A stretch of 64,000 bases of DNA from Mycosarcoma maydis. Its lineage: Eukaryota > Basidiomycota > Ustilaginomycetes > Ustilaginales. Below, piece after piece: positions 13,101 through 24,874 of this stretch. Every line of letters starts with the position of its first letter. Position 1 is the first letter of the stretch. Both the position numbers and the translations under genes were made by a program. A model generated the notes under the pieces. That model was not told where the DNA came from. It did no database searches and saw only the letters and a list, made by a program, of their open reading frames with translations. The stretch lies in assembly GCF_000328475.2 (NCBI RefSeq), contig NC_026492.1, positions 124,001 to 188,000 of the forward strand, read 5' to 3'.

Positions 13101-16100
13101 GCGCGAGAACATCTGCTTTTTGAACGAGTTCGACGCCTTGATGCAGAGATGATCGTAGATAAATCGTGTCGCAAAGGTGAGGTCGCACGCAACCTTGTAG
13201 GTGTACGCATCCAAGATGGCAGCATACGCCTCGACGTGGGGCTCGATGCGGAGGTACGAGAGGAAGAGCTCAATGAGTTGCTTGGTCTCGCTGTTGCTGC
13301 GCGTGACAGAGGGGGCCGGAGTACTCGTTGCGTTGGCCGAAGCAGCGTCAGCCTTGGTGGCGCTGCTGTTGGCTTCCTCACGCCGCCGTTCCTTGCTAGC
13401 AGGACTGTTCCAGAGCGTGATTAACTTCTCAAAGACATCCCTGTTGGTGACGAGCCAGTTGGGGTCGCGATCGACGAGCTGCTGTACGATCGAGATACCT
13501 GCCTGGACTTGAGCTGCGGAAGCGTCGTTGGCAAACAGAGGGAACAAGAGCTTCTCGCGACCACTGGTTACGTGAGATCGCAGCTCGGAACCTTCGTCCA
13601 ACGACAACGACAGCTTGACAACGCGCAAAAACTTGGGGTTGCTGAGCTTGTCACCTTCGAAAAAGTATGTGACCGCCTTTTCAGCAAAACGGTTGAGGAA
13701 GAGCGTGAGCGGCTTGGTGAATGGCGTAGGCCCGGCACGTCGGAGCTGAGACTCGATCTCGGCGACCGTGGTGGTCAGGCGCGGGAGGAACTGGAACGAA
13801 GCCTCTGGTAAGAGACGGAAGACGTTGACAATGGCGACGAGCGTCTTGATCTGTTCGTTGTCACGCAGCGAGCCGACTGCAGCGCGATGCAAAACGGCAG
13901 GTTCGGCAAGACTGGTAAGGTGGTCAAGCAGCTTTGTGCCGATCTCGACCTTGAAGTAGTTGGTGAGCAGCTGCAAAAGACGAGCAAGACCTTCAAGACC
14001 GGAGGCGGTAAGACGATTGCGATCGGCGAGCGTCATGAGAATGGGGCGTAAGCCGCTCTGCAGCAAATCCTTGGGCAGTTTGCTCTGCTGGCTGAGTACA
14101 GTTTTGAGCGACTCGTAGGCGACCTGCACCACCTCTTCGCTGCGCGAGTAGAGGCTCTTGAAGTAGACCGAAATGATCCTCATGCGCATCTGTGTGTGCT
14201 TGGTGGAGAGAAAGTCGCCGCACGCCATGGCCGAAGAAAGCAAGCGGATCGCGACAACGCGCAGCTTGGTGACGGCGATCATGTTCTTATACTGCGACGT
14301 GCGGCCGATGAGAGCCTGGTCATCAGCATCGGCAAGCGCCAGCGCCTCGGTGAGCACGCGGTAGAGCTCCTCGTTGAACTCGGGAAGAGGAGGGGTAAGG
14401 TTGAGCGCAAAGGTGATGGCGTCAATGTGGCCAATCTGCATGCCAAAGGGAAGCGCACGAAGTGGCTTGGTGAAGATGGGTTGCAACAAGCGATCCTTTT
14501 GTGGTGTCAGCAACTCGGTGACGGTGCACTTGCGCAGCTCGGCGAGGAGCTTGAACGCAGTCTGTGTGGTGGTGCGGACGGTAGCGTTGGAACTAGAAAG
14601 CTCGGGCACAAGGATGCCGATGAGGTAAGTGAGATGGCTGGGTCTCTCAGGCACGGGTGGCTCTGGCTTGCCATCCGCAGTGGACGGCTTGACAGTGTAA
14701 GCCTGACGGATGACCTGAAGCAAGGTTTCGCTGACCTCGTCAATGTTGCCAGGAGGATCGTTGGGCATGTCCTTGAGCATGAAGAGGAGCGCACGTACAA
14801 TCTCGAGCTGATGGTCACGAACCCAGATTTGGCCGAGATCGGCTCGACGAACGAGCATGTCGACACCGAGCCAACCGCCGGTCTTGCGCTGCCAAAGCTG
14901 TTCGTAGCACTGAGAGCAAAACTTGCTAGCAAACGAATGCATGACAATGTGGCCGAGATCGGAGCGGGTAGCAGGCGTCTTTTCGCAAGCGGCGAGGAAC
15001 TCGCGGATGATGTGCAGCTGCAACTCGATGAGAGGCGTGGGATCGTTGCCCGCCTCGTTGAGAGCAAGCGCATTTGTGAGACCTTCGAGAAGCGAGATGG
15101 TCATGGGCCAGAGATGGCGACTGGATGCGCCGGATGAGGATGGCATGTCGCGCTTTATTTCGGCGTGAAAGACGTGCTTGCAGATTCCAAAGAGGTACTG
15201 CACCGCTTCGTCTCGCAGATCATCGGAGCGCGTTGCGTCAAAGAGACCCTTGATGAGCTTGCCAAAGACGGTCTCGCGGTCGACATCCATGAGTGATCCG
15301 TCCAAGAAGAGAGCGGTGGTGTGACGGAGCAGCTCAAAGGCGTGCTTGCGGTAGTAGGGATCGGTACGTCGGATGTTGGCCAACGCAAGTTCGGTGACAG
15401 GAGTGAGCGTCATGGATTGCGCTTTTGCTTCGAAATGGACGGGGAAGGTGGCAGACTTGTGCGAGACGTAGGATAGCCTTGGTGGGTTCTGGAGGAGCTT
15501 GCGATTACGACCGCCCATCTTTCCAAGGATGCGCATGGTGGTGTGCGAGTGCTGGTGGTTGTGCGGCAAGGGCTGAAGATGCTGCCACAGTGCGGCCATA
15601 ATGTCCTGTGCGTAAGGAGCCATGATGGGGTCGAGAAACTCTTGGGTGAGGTTGTCGATGCACAGCTCGAGCGTGCGAAGACCTTGGCTGACGAGTTCGG
15701 TCGAAGACTGAAGCGCCAGTACCAAGGGCTTCATCAAGTAGCCGAGATAAGGGAGCAAGACGCTGAGTCGGACGGGAACGGTGAGGCAGAGGTCGACAAA
15801 GACTTCACGCCTGCTGGGTTCGGCAGCGTTGAGGAGCGCATTGAGGTTTTCGAGGAGGACGGGAAGCAGAGGGAGGACGTCTTTGTAGAGAAGCTCAAAG
15901 CGACCGCCGCCGATGCTGCGAAAGAGGGCACGGAGGAGCAAAAAGTAGTTGGTGGGCTCATCGGCCTTGCTGGCGAGTTTCATGGATTCCATGATAAGAT
16001 GGCTAAGATGCGGTTGGAGGACCACCTCGTTGTCTTCGGGGAAAATGGTGACAGCCATGAAAGCCATCTTGAAGAGGCGGAGGCTGATGGAGGCATGCTT

Positions 16101-18251
16101 CTTGTCCGACTTGCCGAGCTCTTCGAGACGGTCGACGAGGAAGCGAAGGAGGATGCCGACGAAGCGCTTGGAGACGGCGTCGTTGCTGAGCAGGTTCTGT
16201 GGAATGCCGAGCAAGCTGGGCGAGTCGAGCATCTGGCGAAAGAGGAAAGGCATGTGGGTGGTAAAGACCTCGTGGAAGACCTGGGGCTCGAGGTCGATAA
16301 AGACGGTGGTGAAAAGGTCGAGCACCTCCTTTTCCTCTCTGCCGTCGCGGTCTTCGTGAAGGGACCAGCACTTGACGCCGTCGACGAGCAGCCTTCCGGC
16401 CAGAGCGCCGTCTGGATGAGCCGCATTGCGATGACGGAGGACGGGGATGAGCGTCTTGAAGCCAAAGAGGATGTTGCGAAAGAGGAAGCGGGCGTCCTTG
16501 AGTGGATCACCAGCCGTGTCGAGCATGGTGGCAGCCGCCTGGATGGGCTTTGCTCGCTCGATGGCGACGGCATCGACGAGAGTGTGGGGAGGATGGGGTG
16601 GGTGATCCGAGGCAAGCCTGATCTGACGGATGCGCTCCATGTCGGAACGGAGGCGATGCAAGCTGGAGAGCTTTTCGACAAAGACGTCGAGGATGGAGGC
16701 GAGAGTCTGGGTGGCGCCGTCGGGGTGCTTTGTGAGGATGGTCTCGACGAGGTTGAGGAGCAGCTTGACGCACATGGTCTGAATGCTGGGAGCGAGCGTG
16801 GGGTCGTGGAGGATTTGTGAGTGGATGTGGACGACGCGAACGAGCTGGGCGGGGGAGAGCTCTTGACGGACGTGGTGGACGAGGTCGGCGAGCATGCTGA
16901 TGGCGAGGGGGCGTTGGGTCTCGTGTGAAGTGACGCCGGTGCCGATGAGGACGCGTTCGTCGAGGAGCGTGTCGATCTGACCGACAAAGTGGGCGCGGTA
17001 TTCGGTGGAGAGGACGTGACGCGTTGCTACGAGCAGTTCCTTGCGGGTTGCTGAGGCTTCGGGTGGACAGTCTTTGAGTAGACGGACGCTGATCTCGGGC
17101 AAGACGTGCGCAAAGGGGCGCATGACAGGGGCGGAACCGCGCAAGACGTAGGCGAGGAAGGACATGGTCTTTACCTGTGCTACGATCATGTCGGTGTAGA
17201 GCGACCTGTTTTTGATGCCGGGAGCGACGCCGACAAAGATGTCAGCGTTTGCATTTGCGGCGTTGTGAGCCTCGCGTTGTGGTTTTGCCTGGAGGGAGAG
17301 GCAGCTTTCAATGATGAGAGGGACAAAGACGTTGATGGCCTGCGGAACGACGGAGCGGTAGCTCTGAAAGATGAGGACAATGACGATGGGACATTCGGTC
17401 AAGACCTTGAAGCTGGACATGGACTTTGGGAGTGGCTTGGATGTAGTGGCGAGAGCAGCAGTGGCAGTGGCAGCGGGGGTGGATGGTGCTGCGGATGGTG
17501 TACCTGCCGAGGCAGCTGGTGTAGCTGACAAAGTGGCGGTGGAATCGGCGGTGATGGTAGCTGGAGTGGTCGCGGAAGCGGCCAAAGTCGAGTCTGTGGC
17601 TGTGGATGTGGTGCTAGCAGGGTCCGAGGTGGAAGCTGAAGCTGAGGCTGTGGTGGGAGCAGCGGCGGGAGCAGCGGCGGGAGCAGCGACAGGAGCAGCG
17701 GTGGGAGGTGCGGGTGAGCTGGCCGAAGCCTGGAGCTGAGAGGCTTCAGACTCGAAAGCGTGTTCGACCGTGTTTTTCATGTTTGCGTAGAGCTTCTTGA
17801 CGATTTCAAGGAAGGGCTGTACTTGGTCTTGGAGCACGGCCTTGAAGGAGCGATGGAGGTCGATGATGACCTTGAGCGCAAGGACGGCGTTGTCCTCGTT
17901 GTCGTCGCGAAGGACGTTGAGCATGGCGGTCATGAGCGAGTCTGCATAAGGCTTGAGCACCTCTTGCTGGGGTAAGCGGTGGGTGGTCTCGAGAAGAATG
18001 TGACGGAGCCGCTGCTCTGGTGCATCGGCGGTGAAGCTGCATGGAGTCGAGTCGAGGAGGGCGACAAAGGCAGGGACGACATGCTTGAGGAAGAGGGCAT
18101 AGTCGAGATTTTGAAAGAGGTCGACGAGTTCCTTGAGTTCGAATGCGGTTGCGAGCTTTGCCTTTGGGTTGGAGGACTTGTCTGAGAGCTTGGCGGCGAG
18201 CTGCTCGACGTCGGGCATGGATCGCCGCGAAGGCGTTTCTATTGAGGACAT
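7143..18251 (-). CDS. tra1: Tra1/TRRAP-family pseudokinase, subunit of SAGA and NuA4, 3' end lost in gap
   Basis: Very large scaffold protein that links transcription activators to the SAGA and NuA4 histone acetyltransferase complexes in the nucleus. About 3700 residues are visible. The N-terminal two thirds look like HEAT-type helical repeats, the FAT region lies at about 2600-3150, and the C-terminal part contains PI3K-related motifs (CRREERIFQLLRFFNRIL, RRKETRKRGLAFHVPLALPLAP). The ATG at 18251 is the first true ATG; the frame is open a little further with GTG. There are Ala/Pro/Thr-rich inserts at about 170-270, an acidic stretch near 2310-2345 and a poly-Ala insert at about 3280-3405. 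Near 7228-7236 the frame breaks: the expected continuation (GFVSLQDIYKRH) is in another frame that runs to the gap, a likely one-base error at a contig end. The rest of the kinase-like domain and the FATC are in the gap. Confidence 0.93.
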
Positions 18252-18615
18252 GGAAAGTGAAAGCTGCACCGAGCTGGGTATGGCGATTCGAAGAGGCGGT
18301 GATCAAAGCGAGGACGACGACGACGTGTATGGGTCGCAAAAGCGTGCAGTCAAGACGCGGGTCCGAATGGGACGTCTTCGAGTTGAGGAGAGGGTTGACT
18401 CGAGACGATCAAGGCGCCATGGGTATGCGCACAGGAACGCAAGCACCGGCAGAAACAAGTACCGACCGAGGACCGCGACGACTCCAGAGCGAAAGAACAG
18501 GAGAGAGGGAGAGAAAGAGAAAGACAGCGCCTCGACCCAAAGAGGATGATGGGATGCAAGATGGATGTGCGCGAGAGTGAAGCACGAATCACGAACGAAG
18601 CCATTCCCAAAGCCA

Positions 18616-18650
18616 TTCGTGATTTACGATTCGTGATTCAGTTCGTGATT
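18616..18650. repeat. Period-7 GATTCGT repeat
   Basis: Several gattcgt / gatttac units in a row, same family as the other intergenic arrays. Further copies occur just upstream, around 18585-18600. Confidence 0.7.
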
Positions 18651-19159
18651 TGGGAGGGTTGTGAGTTGTTAGATTGGCGTCTCACATTCCTGGCTCGATG
18701 CGCTTGAATTTGGCTAATGGCTGACTCGAGGCTGGTGCGCTCAAGCTCAGCCGTTGGAGCTCGTTGGAATCGTAAAGTCGGGCTAGAGGTCCAAAGCAGA
18801 GCGTCGATCAACCTGGCATGGCATTGCAGACTTCAAGTCTCGATAAGTTAGCACGACAATTAACGACGACATAGAACGACGACAAAGACAACTGCCAACT
18901 ACGAATCACCAAGGGTCAATCGTGAATTCAACCACGGATCAAAATCGTGAGGGAATTCACGAAATGGCCGTTCGAGGCTGTCGAAAAAGGCGCAAACTAT
19001 CCCACCTCTGCCTCTCGTCACGTGCTTGGCCAACGTGCGCCTCTGCTAGCGTCAGCATCGCTAAGCCAGCAGAAAGCAACGTCAATGTAACATTCTTTCG
19101 CCCTTGTTCACGATCGTGGATGCGTGTTGCGTCGTGCGTGTTTCGTGTTTCAGCACACA

Positions 19160-19235
19160 ATTCGTAATTCATGATTCGTAATTCATGATTCGTAATTCAT
19201 GATTCGTAATTTATGATTCGTAATTCATGATTCGT
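19160..19235. repeat. 14-nt tandem repeat (two diverged 7-mers)
   Basis: About 5.4 copies of attcgtaattcatg, nearly perfect, with one substitution (aatttatg). The 14-mer reads as two heptads, gattcgt and aattcat, so it looks like a higher-order form of the period-7 family. Confidence 0.9.
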
Positions 19236-19775
19236 ACGTTACGGAGACAAGAGCCGGTGCGGGTGGATTCACGTATCAAAAGCGTACACTCGTGACTGTT
19301 GTTGCACAGTGACAAGCACCAAGTGAGAGTCAAGAGTGGCCAGAGCGAGTGGCGAGTGTGTGACGAGTGAGTCGTGAGTCGTGAGTGTTGGTTGCGAGGT
19401 ATCGACGGTTATGCACGTGATGCGGTTAATGAGGTGAGTGGTGAGGGATGGCGTCGTGCAGGGTGAGTCGTGAGTTATGGGTTGAACAGGTTGATCGTCC
19501 ATCGTTGTCGAGCTTCTTGCTTTTGCTTTCTTTCAACGTTTAATCACGCATCGACGTGCGACCCACGCATTCAAGCCACTGACGCCAAAAGCATCAAGCG
19601 ACAACGTGGACAGAACATAGCCGCAAGCAGCAGCAATCACGAATCAAATCAGCCCCGGCTGGCCTTTCTCTTCTTCACCCTCTTACGCTCACTTCTATCC
19701 TCGGTCGTACGTGGTAGATCCATCCTTTGCTTAGATTGGCCATCGAGTCGTCATTGCTTGCCATTGCTCGCTCTC

Positions 19776-19823
19776 CTCGTGGCTCGTGGCTCGTGGCTCG
19801 TGGCTCGTGGCTCGTGGCTCGTC
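19776..19823. repeat. GTGGCTC heptamer tandem array
   Basis: Six to seven nearly perfect copies of the 7-mer cgtggct, a GC-richer relative of GTGATTC. It lies about 165-210 bases upstream of the pik1 start codon and is probably part of its promoter or 5' leader. Confidence 0.9.
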
Positions 19824-19986
19824 GGCCCAGGCATGCTTTTTCGTCGTCTTTCGTTCGGTCGATCTTCCAACACAAGCCGGTGCAAAAGGTGGACAAGGCC
19901 CATGCCATTACCGAGCCACGCCCGCTAATCCTCGTTCTGCTCGCCGCGAGCTCGTCATATTTACTGGCTAGGCTCGCTTGTTCACC

Positions 19987-22900
19987 ATGGCAAGCCTCTT
20001 GCTTCGTCTGTTCCATTCCGACTACTTTTCGCCCCATCTCGCCCTCTCCTACCTTCGCACTTACTCGGACAACATTGGTATCACCTACTACCTCGTCAGT
20101 CAGCTCGAGTCCGCCTTTCCTTGTCACCAGGTCGAATTCTACTGGCCTCAGCTCTGCCATCTCCTCATCACAAAACCCTCCGAGTCACGCGCCTTGGAAT
20201 GCTTCATCCTCAGAAGATGCTCCCAGTCGGTCCACGTCGCTCTCCTCACCCTCTGGTACTTTCAGGCCGCCCTTTCCGACCTCTCCTCGAATCCTCACAC
20301 CGCTTCCTTCCACGTCTGTCATCGTGTCTTTAACCAGTGCCAGTGCATCCTCTTTCAGGATCCCCTCTCCCATCCAAACTCGGTCTACGCTCTCGGCGCT
20401 GCTTCTGATGCTCCTCCCACACCCCACGACGCCCTCGCCGCTGGCGCCGCCGCTGGCCCCTCCAACCCAAACCTCGTCCATTCTGGCCTTCAGCGTCTGC
20501 TCGTAGCCACCACCTCTCTTGGGCGTCAAAAGGTATCCCCTCAGGCGCCTCTCGCCAACATTGTCGCCATCGGCTCCCTCCTCGCCAGCGTTCCTGCCAT
20601 GCCACAGCTCGCCTCCATCACGGGCACCATCGCCATCCAACAGGCCAGACAGCCCCCGGATCCTATCCAAGATGCACTTGCCGCTCGCGACTTGCACTCG
20701 GCCATCGACAACGAAGACGACCTTCTCTACGCCGAAACCAGCCACCATCCACCTGCAGCAGACCACAAGAACAACAACAGTGACGACAACGACGACGATG
20801 ATGGCCTCGACAGCTCCGACAATGACTCGCTCGCCGAAACCCGCATGTCCCAACCTGCTTCCAACGTCGCTCAACCAACGCAGTACCTTCTCTCGTCCTT
20901 CGCCGGCTCGTTGGTCAAGATGGCCGCCTCTTCGGTTTCCATGTCAAGAGCAGAAACCGCGCCACTACCACCGCCCAAAGACACTCCCACCTCAGTGTCT
21001 AATGCCAAACCTCGAGCCTCGCCCACCTTGAGCAACACGGCAGAGATCACCTCCGGTGGCTCCCTCCCCGCTGCAGAAGCTTCCAAGAAGGTCGACAACC
21101 CTTTTGCCACCTTGGCCGCCGGCTTCAATGCCGGCTTGAACGACTTTAAAGACAAAGCTGCCGCCGCCGTCGGCGAAGTCTTCGGCCAAGCTCATGACAT
21201 GCATGCTCCACTCACCAACGCCTCGGCCTCGATCAGGAGCAAGCAGCCCTCCTCGGCCTCTCCCCCTCCTTGGTCCCCTCAGAAGCACCGTCAGTTTGCC
21301 TCACTCAGCCAGCAGCCAGCTCCGTCACGCTCCGTACCCAACCTCGTCTCCACGAAAGTAAGCGTCTCGTCCGCGTTTGCCTCTTCAGCTACGCTTCACC
21401 AGTCAACCGCCAAGACCGAGGCGATCCTCAGCCTGTACAACGCCGAGGCACGTCGCAGCTTGCTTCGCTCCAACTACTGCAAGGTGCAGACGCAGTTTCT
21501 CCTCTCCCTCCAAGACATTTCCGCACGCTTGCTGCTGCTTCCCAAGCCTGCACGTCTGTCGGCACTGCGCGCCGAACTCACCGCACTGAATCACAAGCTG
21601 CCCGCCGACGTCTGCTTCCCCCTCTGGTGCACCGCCGACAACACAGATGCAAGCCAACCCTCGCAAGCCAAACTGCAACCTCCTCGACATCACCGCGTCA
21701 TTCGCATCAACCCCAGTGAGGCTGTCGTACTCAACTCGGCCGATCGTGTGCCGTTCTTGCTGCATGTCGAAGTGCTCAACAACGACCTCGACTTTGATCC
21801 CGACCGTCGACAGAACAGGGAAACCTTGCGTCGACTTGTCACGGAAGAGGACGTCCGTAGACGCAAGGTCGCCGCCTCGTCGGGCCGATCCTCGTTTGTT
21901 CAGTCTGCAAACGAGCACTCAAGAACCGCCTCAGACAACGGCGCTGATACACCGACAGCTACGCCACACCTTGCTCCCACCGATGCAGCTCACGCACCGC
22001 ATAGCCACGATCCCAGACAACTCGGCACGCCTAGCACGCCCAAACTCGTCTTGCAACATGATGGCGACGTTGGCTCTGCCAGTGATGCACACCAAGCTGT
22101 ACCTCTCAACAGCGACGCCATCCCTCCGGAAAGCGGAGAGGAGATCGACCTGACCGAGCAGATGTACGGCTCGGATTTGGCGGGCTTTGGTGGAGAGCGC
22201 GAGCGCTGCTCGTCCGACGAGGAACAAGAAGACTTGGCTTTACGCAACCGCATGCACGATACTGCCGCCTGGACCTCGGCACCTTCGGGCTCTGGTTCTG
22301 CCTCTGCTTCTGGTTCTGCTTCTGCTTCTGGCTTGGGCTCGGGCTCGGGCTCAGGCTCGGTCGCTACGAGCTTCTCGGCAGGCAAAGCTGCTGATACGCA
22401 TTCGGATCAACTCGCTGCGGGGCATCGACCCATGAACGAGTTTTCGCTTGACGAGTATGCGCAACGCATGCGCACAGCCGCCATCATGCTTTCGCAGCTC
22501 AACAAGTCGAGCAACGCATCCAAAGCACAAGCCATTGTCAACTATGGTCCCAATCTTAGCGGCAACAATACCCAAGGCGGTTGGTCTTCCTGGATCGTGC
22601 CTACCAACTGGTACGGTTCCTCGACATCGTCGGTGCCTGCGAATCGCGCCGGTGGAGGTGTGGGTGACAAGTCGGAAGTGGGCCAAGGCTCTGCTGGCGT
22701 CACGACGCATGTTGGTACCAGCATCGATCCAACGCGGTCCATGGTGCACATGCCAATGGGCGGCCAAGGAGGCGCAGGTCATAGCTCCAGGTTGATGCAC
22801 GCCGAGACGGAAGCGATTCGCAAGAGGATCATGCAAGAGATGATGGCGTTGGAGGAAGAGCGTATGCGGCGTATGAAGACGGGTGGGCGCAACGTCAGCG

Positions 22901-23895
22901 CGTCGCGCGCACGTGCACACAAAGCTGGGCAGATGGCCGAGGACGAAGAAGAAGCGGTGCTGCGCGCTGTCAACAAGGACGATCCTTCGGCAGCCATGTT
23001 TAGCGAATCGTGGGCTGCCAAGAAGCAGCGCATCCGCGCGTCATCGCCGTACGGACACCTTGGCAACTGGGACGTTTTCTCCGTGATTGTCAAGACAGGT
23101 GCGGATCTACGACAGGAACAATTGGCGGTGCAACTGATCAACGAATTCGGACGCATCTGGCACGAGACAGGAAGCCGATGTTGGGTGCGATACTTTCGCA
23201 TCCTCGTCACGTCTGAGAACAGCGGCTTGATGGAGACTATCACGGATGCCGTGTCGGTGCACTCGATCAAGAAGGAGGCCTACTCGCGCATGTCGCAACA
23301 AGACAAGGCTGCATCTGCTGGCTTTTCGCTCTACGATCACTTTTTGGCTGCGTATGGGCCGTCGACTTCAAAGTCGTTCAATGCGGCGCGCGATCGATTT
23401 ATCGAGTCGCTAGCGGGATACAGCATCATCTCGTACCTGTTGCAGATCAAAGACCGGCACAATGGCAACATCCTCGTCGACAACCACGGGCGGTTGATCC
23501 ACATTGATTTCGGATTCATGCTCGGTATCAGCCCGGGAGGCGTTGGTTTCGAGGCGGCTCCATTCAAGATGCCACAGGAGTACATCGACATTCTAGGTGG
23601 GCTCGAGAGCGCCAAGTTTGAAGAGTTCAAGCAACTCATGAGACAAGGCTTCCGGGACGTGCGAAAGCATGCTGAAAGAATCATCATGTTGGTCGAACTG
23701 ATGGCCAAGGATTCCAAATTGCCGTGCTTTGCCTTGGGCGATCTGACAGCGACGAATTTGCGCGATCGCTTCCAGCTGGCTCTCAGCCAGACGCAGTGCG
23801 ACGAGTTTGTCGATCGGCTGATCCTGTCGAGTGCAGGAAGCGCGTTTACGCGCTTGTACGATATGTACCAGAGATTGACCGAAGGTGTCCTGTAG
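19987..23895 (+). CDS. pik1: Phosphatidylinositol 4-kinase, Pik1/PI4K-beta type
   Basis: Makes PI4P from phosphatidylinositol, mainly at the Golgi, to drive secretion. The predicted protein is about 1302 residues with no intron. The N-terminal ~100 residues (HSDYFSPHLALSYLRTYSDN and onward) fit the lipid-kinase-unique helical region of Pik1. The middle (about 230-970) is Ser/Ala-rich and disordered, with a Ser-Gly/Ser-Ala tract at about 765-795 encoded by a hexanucleotide repeat at 22288-22362. The C-terminal PI3/4-kinase domain has NWDVFSVIVKTGADLRQEQL, the catalytic loop DRHNGNILVD at about 1156 and the activation motif HIDFGFMLG near 1173. The ATG at 19987 (cacc before it) is preferred over the TTG-led extension. 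Domain order and size distinguish it from the larger Stt4 type. Confidence 0.94.
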   Translation: MASLLLRLFHSDYFSPHLALSYLRTYSDNIGITYYLVSQLESAFPCHQVEFYWPQLCHLLITKPSESRALECFILRRCSQSVHVALLTLWYFQAALSDLSSNPHTASFHVCHRVFNQCQCILFQDPLSHPNSVYALGAASDAPPTPHDALAAGAAAGPSNPNLVHSGLQRLLVATTSLGRQKVSPQAPLANIVAIGSLLASVPAMPQLASITGTIAIQQARQPPDPIQDALAARDLHSAIDNEDDLLYAETSHHPPAADHKNNNSDDNDDDDGLDSSDNDSLAETRMSQPASNVAQPTQYLLSSFAGSLVKMAASSVSMSRAETAPLPPPKDTPTSVSNAKPRASPTLSNTAEITSGGSLPAAEASKKVDNPFATLAAGFNAGLNDFKDKAAAAVGEVFGQAHDMHAPLTNASASIRSKQPSSASPPPWSPQKHRQFASLSQQPAPSRSVPNLVSTKVSVSSAFASSATLHQSTAKTEAILSLYNAEARRSLLRSNYCKVQTQFLLSLQDISARLLLLPKPARLSALRAELTALNHKLPADVCFPLWCTADNTDASQPSQAKLQPPRHHRVIRINPSEAVVLNSADRVPFLLHVEVLNNDLDFDPDRRQNRETLRRLVTEEDVRRRKVAASSGRSSFVQSANEHSRTASDNGADTPTATPHLAPTDAAHAPHSHDPRQLGTPSTPKLVLQHDGDVGSASDAHQAVPLNSDAIPPESGEEIDLTEQMYGSDLAGFGGERERCSSDEEQEDLALRNRMHDTAAWTSAPSGSGSASASGSASASGLGSGSGSGSVATSFSAGKAADTHSDQLAAGHRPMNEFSLDEYAQRMRTAAIMLSQLNKSSNASKAQAIVNYGPNLSGNNTQGGWSSWIVPTNWYGSSTSSVPANRAGGGVGDKSEVGQGSAGVTTHVGTSIDPTRSMVHMPMGGQGGAGHSSRLMHAETEAIRKRIMQEMMALEEERMRRMKTGGRNVSASRARAHKAGQMAEDEEEAVLRAVNKDDPSAAMFSESWAAKKQRIRASSPYGHLGNWDVFSVIVKTGADLRQEQLAVQLINEFGRIWHETGSRCWVRYFRILVTSENSGLMETITDAVSVHSIKKEAYSRMSQQDKAASAGFSLYDHFLAAYGPSTSKSFNAARDRFIESLAGYSIISYLLQIKDRHNGNILVDNHGRLIHIDFGFMLGISPGGVGFEAAPFKMPQEYIDILGGLESAKFEEFKQLMRQGFRDVRKHAERIIMLVELMAKDSKLPCFALGDLTATNLRDRFQLALSQTQCDEFVDRLILSSAGSAFTRLYDMYQRLTEGVL
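22288..22362 (+). repeat. Coding hexanucleotide repeat in pik1
   Basis: ggttctgcctctgcttct-like and ggctcgggctcg units encode alternating Ser-Gly and Ser-Ala in the disordered middle of the kinase. Likely length-variable between strains. Confidence 0.7.
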
Positions 23896-24440
23896 GTCTT
23901 GTAGTACAGAGACTCGAAAGAGAAGTCAAGTATTCCCGATTCGTTGACGATATACGATGCGTGATTCCGCTAGCAGAACGTGCATCACGAAGCACGGATG
24001 GTCTGTTTGCGCATCACATGGGTTGGTCAGGTCTGTGAGTCGCACGTAGTGGATCGTGGAGATGGTGTTTGGATTAGACAGTTGTAAGAACGTATGTTGA
24101 CTGTGAAGCACTCATCAGCGTGGACGCCTCGTCCTGATCAGCTGGATTCACGATTCTGACAACTTGCGCTTGGATGACACAGCCTGCCAGCATGGCGTAG
24201 AGATCTTGACGTCGCTCGGAACGTCGTGCTCTTCTCATGCCGACTGAGCACGAGCGCTGTTACCCATGCAGAACTTATCACGTATGCGACTCAGCTATGT
24301 GCCGCGTGTATCTTGGACTATTCACGATCCACCCCCGCCCAGCCCTAAGAGGCATTGGTAGATGAAATATATTCATGTTTATCAAATGCGTCACGAGTGT
24401 GAGGCGTGAGGCGTGAGTGTCAGCGATGCAAAGCAGAACC

Positions 24441-24536
24441 TCGATTCGTGATTCTCGATTCTCGATTCACGATTCACGATCACGGATTGACTGAGAGTAA
24501 CCACTCTGCTACGAATCACGAATCACGAAATCACGT
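24441..24536. repeat. Period-7 arrays in opposite orientations
   Basis: At 24441-24486 units gattcgt, gattctc and gattcac follow each other. After ~25 unrelated bases, 24511-24536 holds acgaatc units, the reverse complement. The pair could form a stem in single-stranded form. Confidence 0.8.
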
Positions 24537-24596
24537 TTCGAGCCAAGGCTAGATATGTAGATCTGACATGGCTGGACTCACGACTTGAGCGCCACC

Positions 24597-24628
24597 CGTG
24601 AGCCGTGAGCCGTGAGCCGTGAGCCGTG
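24597..24628. repeat. GTGAGCC heptamer array
   Basis: Four and a half perfect copies of the 7-mer gtgagcc. It has the same period as GTGATTC but a different unit, and is the clearest sign that the heptad family drifts while keeping its period. Confidence 0.9.
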
Positions 24629-24874
24629 TCCGCTAAAGTGTGTGACTGCAGCGTTCACGGTTGTCTTGATCCTCGTACTTTGATGCTTTTTGCTTCTCTT
24701 CCTTCACGTTGTCAATCTAGAGCATATCTATATAGAATAGCAGACCGGTACTCTGGACGACACGCCTTCGTCCGCTCCTGATTTCCTTGATCACGACCTA
24801 TTCGCTATTCGCTACCCACGATTGACGATTGTCGCTAGCGTTGCCAGCGTTGCAAGTGGGAGCGTGGTGCAAGG

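Larger units (their letters stand above)
18252..19986. other. Divergent intergenic region tra1-pik1
   Basis: About 1.7 kb separating two divergent genes, with no supported coding sequence. It holds a period-7 array (18616-18650), a 14-nt repeat array (19160-19235), GTGAGTC units near 19370-19395 and a GTGGCTC array (19776-19823). The region must carry both promoters. Whether the repeats are transcribed cannot be told from sequence, but the last array lies only ~165 bases from the pik1 ATG, so it may be in the leader. Confidence 0.6.
23896..24874. other. Intergenic region pik1 to cyclodeaminase-like gene
   Basis: About 980 bases with no supported gene. It carries period-7 arrays of three different unit types: GATTCGT/GATTCTC/GATTCAC (24441-24486), the inverse orientation ACGAATC (24511-24536) and GTGAGCC (24597-24628). 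The first 150 bases are the probable pik1 3' UTR. Confidence 0.6.

Noticed and set aside
15543..16820. 425-residue plus-strand open frame inside tra1
   Set aside because: Same reason: acidic, domain-free antisense shadow created by GC-rich third positions of the HEAT-repeat region.
20185..20874. 229-residue minus-strand open frame
   Set aside because: Lies opposite pik1, has Gly/Val-rich composition and no domain.
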